Shown here: piece after piece, positions 59,070 through 64,000 of the stretch | Numbering within the stretch: the first letter of the stretch is position 1 | Layout of the letters: the number at the start of each line of letters is the position of its first letter | NCBI RefSeq assembly: GCF_014873915.1 | Contig: NZ_JADBEJ010000005.1 | Location: 124,001-188,000 of the forward strand | Length of the DNA stretch: 64,000 nucleotides | Direction of reading: 5' to 3' | Source of the DNA: Amycolatopsis roodepoortensis | GTDB lineage: Bacteria; Actinomycetota; Actinomycetes; Mycobacteriales; Pseudonocardiaceae | Translations under genes and position numbers: made by a program | The notes under the pieces: model-generated | Databases searched by the model: none | The model's input: only the letters and a program-made list of their open reading frames with translations | What the model was told of the DNA's origin: nothing

Positions 59070-59146
59070 TGTCCGTTTTGCTCGTTAACGCGGTACGTGT
59101 AACTGGTTTCGCGCAAGCAACGCGCGAAACCAACGCAGAACGGACA
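59070..59146. ncRNA. Two-tier hairpin, possible structured RNA or terminator
   Basis: An outer 12-bp stem, TGTCCGTTTTGC (59070-59081) with GCAGAACGGACA (59135-59146) including one G-T wobble, encloses an inner perfect 10-bp stem GGTTTCGCGC (59105-59114) with GCGCGAAACC (59122-59131). It lies between two minus-strand genes. No protein-coding sequence overlaps it. Confidence 0.4.
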
Positions 59147-59266
59147 CACCGTGATAATGCCCCTTATGACTGAGTGCCCCTCGAAGAGAGGGCGAAATGC
59201 ACCATCCGGAGACACCAGGCGGTCCGAAATAGGCGCCCAGCGGCGATCTGAGAGCGTTTTGCCTGG

Positions 59267-60172
59267 TCAGGGCACTGGTAGAACGACGACCTTGCCCCGA
59301 ATGTCACCCGCTTCGCTTCTGCGGTGCAGGGAGGCGAGGTCGGTGAGCCGGTGCCGTTCCGCGACCTCGACGGTGAGCGTGCCGTTGTCGACCAAGGCCA
59401 CCAGTTCGGCGAGCTGGGCAGGGTCGTTACGGGCGACGACACGCTCGGCGATCGGCGTCTCGAACTCGTTGGTGACCGAGACGATCCGGCCACCGGGCCG
59501 GACGAGCGCGGCCAGCGCCGCGCTCCGCGGCTCGTCGAGACCGACGAGATTCAGGACGACATCGACCTGACCTTCGAGCGCGTCCCCGAGCGACGAGGTG
59601 GTGTAGTCGACGATCAGGTCCGCGCCGTGCCGTAGGACCGCTTGCCTGCTGCGCGGACTGGCGGTGGCGGCCACGTGCGCGCCGGCGCGCTTCGCGAGTT
59701 GGACGACGAAGCCGCCGATGCCGCCGCCCGCGCCGTTGACCAGAAGCCGTTCGCCCGGGACGAGGCGTGCGCGCTCGACCGCCTGCCACGCTGTCAACCC
59801 GGCGAGCGGCAGGGCGGCCGCGTCGGCGAGAGGGATGGCGGTGGGCGCGGTGACCAGCGCCGCGGCGTCTGCCACCGCGAACTCCGCGGCCGCGCCGTCG
59901 ATCCAGCCGATGACCTGGTCCCCGACCGCGTGCGTGCGCACTCCCTCACCGAGTTCGACGATCGTGCCGGCGACATCCCAGCCCAGGGTGAGCGGCAGGG
60001 TGACGGGCACCAGGTCGCGGAGTGCGCCGGAGCGCAGGGCCACCTCGGTCGGATTGAAGGAGGTGGCGGCGACCTCGATCAGTACCTCGCCCGCCGCGGG
60101 GACGGGTCGTGCGATCTCCTCGATGCGGATGACGGCCGGGTCTCCGTGCTGATGAATCCGTGCGGCTTTCAT
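59267..60172 (-). CDS. Quinone oxidoreductase-like MDR-family dehydrogenase
   Basis: 301 residues. GroES-like N-terminal domain (MKAARIHQHGDPAVIRIEEI, GWDVAGTIVELGEGV) and Rossmann domain with LLVNGAGGGIGGFVVQLAKRAGAHVAATAS. Zinc-binding Cys residues are absent, so it belongs to the zinc-independent QOR group that uses NADPH to reduce quinones or enones. TACGGT (60180-60185 on the minus strand) lies 7 nt before the ATG, so a leaderless start is likely. It is divergent from the AraC gene at 60266. Confidence 0.92.
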   Translation of the reverse strand: MKAARIHQHGDPAVIRIEEIARPVPAAGEVLIEVAATSFNPTEVALRSGALRDLVPVTLPLTLGWDVAGTIVELGEGVRTHAVGDQVIGWIDGAAAEFAVADAAALVTAPTAIPLADAAALPLAGLTAWQAVERARLVPGERLLVNGAGGGIGGFVVQLAKRAGAHVAATASPRSRQAVLRHGADLIVDYTTSSLGDALEGQVDVVLNLVGLDEPRSAALAALVRPGGRIVSVTNEFETPIAERVVARNDPAQLAELVALVDNGTLTVEVAERHRLTDLASLHRRSEAGDIRGKVVVLPVP

Positions 60173-60252
60173 GTTCTCGACCGTAGGGACGTCTGACGAG
60201 ACGAACCATGTGCGAAACCCGCCTATTTCCTTCGCGATCGTCTTCGGACGCG

Positions 60253-60265
60253 TAGGGTCGCCGCC
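60253..60265 (+). promoter_or_regulatory. Leaderless promoter -10
   Basis: TAGGGT (60253-60258) lies 7 nt before GTG 60266. Confidence 0.5.
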
Positions 60266-61225
60266 GTGGACGTGTTGAGCGACGTGCTGTCGGTGGTGCG
60301 CGCCGGCCGTCCGAGGTCGGCTCTCGTGTCGTGGCAAGGTTCCTGGGCGCAGGAGTTCTCACCGGTGCCCGGCGCCGTCGGCTTTCGTGTGGTGGTGCGG
60401 GGCGGTTGCGTCCTCGTCCCGGCCGGTGCCGAGCCGGTGCGGCTCGTCGCGGGTGACGTCGTGCTCCTGCCGCACGGACGAGGGCACGTGCTGGCCGACA
60501 GCCCGGCTACACCGCCGGCCGCGCGGGCCTGCGATCCGCCCACCGAGGACCGCCCGCTCGCGCTCGCTGACATGCCGGAAGCCGCGACCGTCACCCTGTG
60601 CGGCGCGTACGAACTCGCCCCCGAGGGCGGGCACCCGTTGCTGCAGGACCTGCCCGAGGTGATCCACCTCGACACCCGCGCCGGCGGCCTCTCCGAGCTC
60701 AGGACCGTCGTGGACATGCTCGGCGCCGAAGCGGCGCGACCGCGGCTCGGCACGGACGCCGCCATTCCCGCACTTCTGGACATGCTGTTGCTCTATGCCC
60801 TGCGGGCCTGGTTCGACGACGCCCGGACCGGCTCCGGCACCGGTTGGGCGACGGCGTTGCGGGATCCGGCCGTCGCGGCCGCGCTGCACGCCATCCACCG
60901 GAAACCGGCGCATCCCTGGACGGTCGCGTCGCTCGCCGCGCTCGCGGGGCTGTCCCGGGCCCCGTTCGCCAGAAGGTTCACCGAACTGGTCGGGCGGCCA
61001 CCGATGCGCTACCTGACCTGGTGGCGGATGACAACGGCGGCCCGGCTGCTGCGCGAGTCCGACGCGCCGCTCGGTTCCATCGCGGATGCCGTCGGCTATC
61101 AGTCGGAATTCGCGCTCGCCGTGGCGTTCAAACGCCAGTACGAGACGCCGCCCGGCAGGTACCGGCGGTCGTTTGCTCTCAGCCCAGAGACGCGCTCGCG
61201 GCGCGCAGTTCGTCGAGGGCCTTGA
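60266..61225 (+). CDS. AraC family regulator with cupin domain
   Basis: 319 residues, paralogous in layout to the AraC protein at 47731. N-terminal cupin_6 domain (GFRVVVRGGCVLVPAGAEPVRLVAGDVVLLPHG), C-terminal HTH pair (WTVASLAALAGLSRAPFARRFTELVGRPPMRYLTWWRMTTAARLL and IADAVGYQSEFALAVAFKRQY). It probably controls the divergent quinone oxidoreductase. The 3' end overlaps the TetR gene by 47 bp. Confidence 0.92.
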   Translation: MDVLSDVLSVVRAGRPRSALVSWQGSWAQEFSPVPGAVGFRVVVRGGCVLVPAGAEPVRLVAGDVVLLPHGRGHVLADSPATPPAARACDPPTEDRPLALADMPEAATVTLCGAYELAPEGGHPLLQDLPEVIHLDTRAGGLSELRTVVDMLGAEAARPRLGTDAAIPALLDMLLLYALRAWFDDARTGSGTGWATALRDPAVAAALHAIHRKPAHPWTVASLAALAGLSRAPFARRFTELVGRPPMRYLTWWRMTTAARLLRESDAPLGSIADAVGYQSEFALAVAFKRQYETPPGRYRRSFALSPETRSRRAVRRGP

Positions 61226-61757
61226 GCAGATAGGCGGCGAAGTCGTCCTCGGGAGCGCGGTCGCCTTCGGACCATTCGGCGTATCCCCGTTTGAAGGCGA
61301 GAACGCCGAGCTCGCTGGCGAGGGCGGCGGTGGGATCGGGTACGCCGCGGGCGACCAGGGCGTCGGTCATGGCCGCTGCGAGGCTGACGCTCTTGAGGGC
61401 GTCCCGTTCCTGGAGTTCGGCGCTCGCGGCGACGGCGGCCTTCAATCGCGGGGCGATCTCGCGGCTCATCGGGCCCATCGCGGTAGACGCGCGTACGAGA
61501 CCGGCGGCGACCGCTTCGAGCGGGCTAGCCTCGGCGGGCGCCTCGGCGATTCCTTCGGTCAGGAGCCGGCTCAGCGTTTCCTGTCCGGCGACCAGCAGTT
61601 CGCGTTTGTCGGGGAAGTGCCGGAAGAAGGTGCTCTTCGTGACCCCGGCCCGCTCGGCGATCTGCACGACCGTCGTGGCGTCGTAACCCTGCTCGGTGAA
61701 CAGGTCGACGGCGGCCACGACGAGGCGTTCACGCGCGTCCGGCTCCCAGCGACCCAT
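61179..61757 (-). CDS. TetR family transcriptional regulator
   Basis: 192 residues. HTH: RLVVAAVDLFTEQGYDATTVVQIAERAGVTKSTFFRHFPDKRELLV. The C-terminal ligand domain is typical. It is divergent from the epimerase-like gene; the 84-bp intergenic space is dominated by a 61-bp palindrome with two operator copies, so it almost surely represses both itself and the neighbour. Confidence 0.92.
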   Translation of the reverse strand: MGRWEPDARERLVVAAVDLFTEQGYDATTVVQIAERAGVTKSTFFRHFPDKRELLVAGQETLSRLLTEGIAEAPAEASPLEAVAAGLVRASTAMGPMSREIAPRLKAAVAASAELQERDALKSVSLAAAMTDALVARGVPDPTAALASELGVLAFKRGYAEWSEGDRAPEDDFAAYLLKALDELRAASASLG

Positions 61758-61768
61758 GAGGCCATCCT

Positions 61769-61829
61769 AAGTGATGGGACTCTTGTCCCGTCACTCTGGT
61801 ACGGTGACGGGACAAGAGTCCCATCACTT
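61769..61829. promoter_or_regulatory. Twin TetR operator forming a perfect 26-bp-arm palindrome
   Basis: Left arm 61769-61794 and right arm 61804-61829 are exact reverse complements, with a 9-nt spacer. Each arm holds GGGAC-TCTT-GTCCC, itself a 5-bp-arm palindrome, so there are two TetR-type sites facing the two divergent genes. Confidence 0.85.
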
Positions 61830-61840
61830 GCGGGAGAATC

Positions 61841-62722
61841 ATGCACGTCTTCGTCACCGGCGGCACCGGCCTGATCGGGTCCGCCGTGGTCACCGAGCTT
61901 CTCGGCAACGGCCACACCGTCCTCGCCCTCGCCCGTTCCGAGGCCTCGGCTCAGGCCGCTTCGGCAGCCGGCGCCGAGCCGATCCGGGGCGGCCTGGCCG
62001 ATCTGGACGTCCTACGAGCCGCCTCTGCCCAGGCCGATGGAGTGATCCACCTGGCCTTCGCCAACGACTTCAGCAGCCCCGAAGCCCTCGCGAACGCCGT
62101 CGCCGAGGAAAGTGCGGCCCTGGCCGCCGTCGGTGAGGCGCTCGTCGGCACCGGCCGACCCTTCGTGACGTGTTCGGGCACGCCCGCCACGACTGGCCGC
62201 GCCTCCACCGAGAGCGACCCGATTCCGGCCGACGGCCCGGTGGGCGGCCGCGGCCGCGCGGTCACCGGTGTCCTGGAGCTGGCTTCACGCGGAGTGCGGA
62301 GCTCGGCCGTCCGCCTGCCGCGGACCGTCCACCATGACGGCATGGGCGGGTTCGCCGGTGTACTGACCGGGATCGCGCGGCAGAGCGGGGTGTCCGGTTA
62401 CCCCGGCGATGGCACCCAGCGCTGGCCTGCCGTGCACGCCCTCGACGCCGCGGTCCTGTTCAGGCTCGCGCTGGAGAAGGCCGAAGCCGGCACCGCCTGG
62501 CACGCCGTGGCCGACGAGGGCGACCAGGTGCGTGACATCGCCGCGGTCATCGGCGGGCGTCTGGGGCTGCCCGTCGAGTCGGTTCCGGTGGAGACCTACG
62601 GCCCCCTCGGCGTCATCTTCGCGGCCGATCAGCCGTCGTCCAGCGCCCACACCCGCCGAGTGCTGGGCTGGAGTCCCCGGCATCTGGGCCTGCTGAAGGA
62701 TCTGGAGAACATCCAGCCCTAG
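61841..62722 (+). CDS. NAD(P)-dependent epimerase/dehydratase-like (extended SDR) protein
   Basis: 293 residues. MHVFVTGGTGLIGSAVVTELLGNGHTVLALARSE is the nucleotide loop; GVIHLAFANDFSS follows. RGRAVTGVLEL stands where the extended-SDR YxxxK helix would lie, so the canonical Tyr is missing. The C-terminal part (GVIFAADQPSSSAHTRRVLGWSP) matches actinobacterial SDRs always found with TetR regulators. The substrate is unknown. GGGAG lies before the ATG. Confidence 0.9.
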   Translation: MHVFVTGGTGLIGSAVVTELLGNGHTVLALARSEASAQAASAAGAEPIRGGLADLDVLRAASAQADGVIHLAFANDFSSPEALANAVAEESAALAAVGEALVGTGRPFVTCSGTPATTGRASTESDPIPADGPVGGRGRAVTGVLELASRGVRSSAVRLPRTVHHDGMGGFAGVLTGIARQSGVSGYPGDGTQRWPAVHALDAAVLFRLALEKAEAGTAWHAVADEGDQVRDIAAVIGGRLGLPVESVPVETYGPLGVIFAADQPSSSAHTRRVLGWSPRHLGLLKDLENIQP

Positions 62723-63411
62723 ACGGCCTCTAGGACGAAGAACAGGAAGCTCAGAAAGGCGGTCTTGCCCGCGAGCTCGTCGGCGAAGCGCTCGTGCGCG
62801 CCCGGCGCCGGAGGGGGCTCGCTGACCACCGCGGTCCGGAAGCCCGCCGCGGTGAACGCGTCGGTCATCGCGTGCAGCGGCCGATGCCAGTAGGTCAGCA
62901 CGGCTTTCCGGCCGTCGAAGGTGTACTCGTCGGACCATTTGGCGGTCTGGAAGTAGTCGGCGCCGGGATGGACCAGTTTGAAGATGAGCGGGTGGTTGAC
63001 CGCCATGATCAGCCTGCCGCCGGGTTTCAGGACGCGCCGGATCTCGGCCAGCGGCGCGGCCCAGTCTTCGAGGTAGTGCAGGACGAGAGACGCGATGACG
63101 TCGTCGAAGGCGCCGTCGGGAAAGGGCAGCGGGGCGCCGATGTCGGCGACCTGGAGGGCCGCGTCGTCCCCGAGCCGCCGTCGGGCCAGCTCCAGCATCT
63201 TGGCGCTGGAGTCGAAGCCGGTCATGATCGCGCCTCGCTCGCGCAGTGCCTCGAACAGGGGGCCGGCGCCGCAGCCGGCGTCGAGGATCCGCCTGCCGGC
63301 CACGTCTCCCGCGAGGTCCAGGATCGCGGGTCGCGTGTAGTAGGCGTTGAGCAGGCTGTTCTCGGTCTCGGCCGCGTAGGCCTCGGCGAACGCGTCGTAA
63401 TCGTTTTCCAT
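62719..63411 (-). CDS. Class I SAM-dependent methyltransferase
   Basis: 230 residues. Motif I is RILDAGCGAGPLFEALRERG; motif II GFDSSAKMLELARRRLG; ASLVLHYLEDWAAPLAEIRRVLKPGGRLIMAVNHP is the post-motif region. The substrate is unknown. Its ATG overlaps the stop of the CGNR gene (TGATG), so the two are translationally coupled. It converges with and overlaps the epimerase-like gene by 4 bp. Confidence 0.92.
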   Translation of the reverse strand: MENDYDAFAEAYAAETENSLLNAYYTRPAILDLAGDVAGRRILDAGCGAGPLFEALRERGAIMTGFDSSAKMLELARRRLGDDAALQVADIGAPLPFPDGAFDDVIASLVLHYLEDWAAPLAEIRRVLKPGGRLIMAVNHPLIFKLVHPGADYFQTAKWSDEYTFDGRKAVLTYWHRPLHAMTDAFTAAGFRTAVVSEPPPAPGAHERFADELAGKTAFLSFLFFVLEAV

Positions 63412-63977
63412 CAGGGATCCGATCCGGAATTCTTGCGGTGACTGGCGTTGAATCGCGCCTTCTTCTGGCGGTTTCCGCACGTGTTCATGTCGCACCATCG
63501 GCGGGTGCGGCTTTGGCTGGCGTCGAAGAAGGCGGCCCGGCAGGTCGGCGACGCGCACAAGGCGAATCGTCCATCACGTTCGCCCGCGATGAGGCTGATC
63601 GCGTCGGCGGCGATCACGCTGAGAGCGTCTTCCACGCGGGAAACCCGCCATCGCCGCTCCCCCGTGGGCGTCAGGACGGCCACCGGTCGTCCCCGGGCGC
63701 TGTGCTCGTTGATGACCCGGACGGCGGGCGCCGGGAGGGCTTCCTGGAGCGCGGTCGCTGTCGCGGCGGCGTGGATCGCTTCTCTCAGTTCCCGGGTGAG
63801 GTCCAGTTCGGCGGTGGTGCAGGACTCCACGGCGAGGCCGCTCACGGCCAGCCAGTCGACGAGCCGTTGCGGCGTGGGGATGCGCTCCACGGCGTCGCCA
63901 TGACGCTCCGTCAGCGTCGCCGTGAAGCTGGTCGCCAGCACGCTACCTAGGCGGAAGTCGGGAAAGCCAGCAGGCAT
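63411..63977 (-). CDS. CGNR zinc-finger (ABATE) transcriptional regulator
   Basis: 188 residues. N-terminal ABATE domain (RLVDWLAVSGLAVESCTTAELDLTRELREAIH), C-terminal CGNR finger: FALCASPTCRAAFFDASQSRTRRWCDMNTCGNRQK, with four zinc-binding cysteines. It is probably a ligand-responsive regulator controlling itself and the coupled methyltransferase gene. TAAGGT (63984-63989 on the minus strand) lies 6 nt before the ATG, a leaderless -10. Confidence 0.92.
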   Translation of the reverse strand: MPAGFPDFRLGSVLATSFTATLTERHGDAVERIPTPQRLVDWLAVSGLAVESCTTAELDLTRELREAIHAAATATALQEALPAPAVRVINEHSARGRPVAVLTPTGERRWRVSRVEDALSVIAADAISLIAGERDGRFALCASPTCRAAFFDASQSRTRRWCDMNTCGNRQKKARFNASHRKNSGSDP

Positions 63978-64000
63978 GGAACCACCTTAGCCGGTACCGT

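Overview
The window is high-GC actinobacterial chromosome. It carries RbpA, an Rpf-type muralytic protein, separate Lnt and polyprenol-mannose synthase genes, WXG100/EspC-like proteins, many GTG starts and many probably leaderless promoters. A Pseudonocardiales genome such as Amycolatopsis is my inference; no marker gene settles it. I see 67 coding features (one 5'-truncated by the window edge, one a probable gene remnant) and no rRNA, tRNA or CRISPR array.

Layout. 1-4.3 kb: a very large TPR-repeat/CHAT protein whose start is outside the window. 4.4-11 kb: a KamA-like radical SAM enzyme, an amidohydrolase, the lnt-ppm1 lipoprotein/lipoglycan pair, a DeoR regulator and a small deoxyribosyltransferase-like protein. 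11-15 kb: a zinc-ribbon/ECF sigma fusion, an atypical SDR, and a divergent LysR/dapA pair. 15-21.5 kb: a long hairpin-rich repeat, rbpA with a SigR-type promoter, thymidine kinase, a UMF1 transporter, an Rpf-like protein, a glycerophosphodiesterase, a small zinc-ribbon protein and an orphan tyrosine recombinase beside a 12-bp-arm palindrome and about 700 bp without genes. 22-33 kb: small regulator/enzyme cassettes (ArsR-SRPBCC-PPOX, VOC, HxlR/NmrA, three methyltransferases, a ProC-like reductase, DinB, ECF sigma-peroxiredoxin-TetR-AidB).

33-43 kb: a lipoprotein, a second repeat family, a SWIM/SNF2 pair with a TetR neighbour, then a four-gene minus-strand operon that looks like a type VII secretion effector module: an EspC-like protein, a WXG protein ending in an HExxH zincin motif, a lipoprotein and a two-helix membrane protein. 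A coiled-coil zinc-ribbon protein lies just upstream. 43-64 kb: a glycosyltransferase with an ECF42-type sigma factor, an AraC/NmrA/DUF1772 group, a WYL/SDR pair, a cysteine-rich pentapeptide-repeat protein, a secreted subtilase, an SGNH esterase, PucR and XRE regulators, a WXG protein with a beta-propeller-like middle, and several regulator/oxidoreductase/methyltransferase pairs.

Overall this is accessory chromosome rich in one-regulator/one-enzyme cassettes, often with clear inverted-repeat operators between divergent genes and overlapping 3' ends between convergent genes. Two families of long palindromic intergenic repeats each occur as an inverted pair. The best candidates for undescribed biology are the zincin effector module, the WXG/propeller protein, the TPR-CHAT protein and the zinc-ribbon/sigma-factor fusion.
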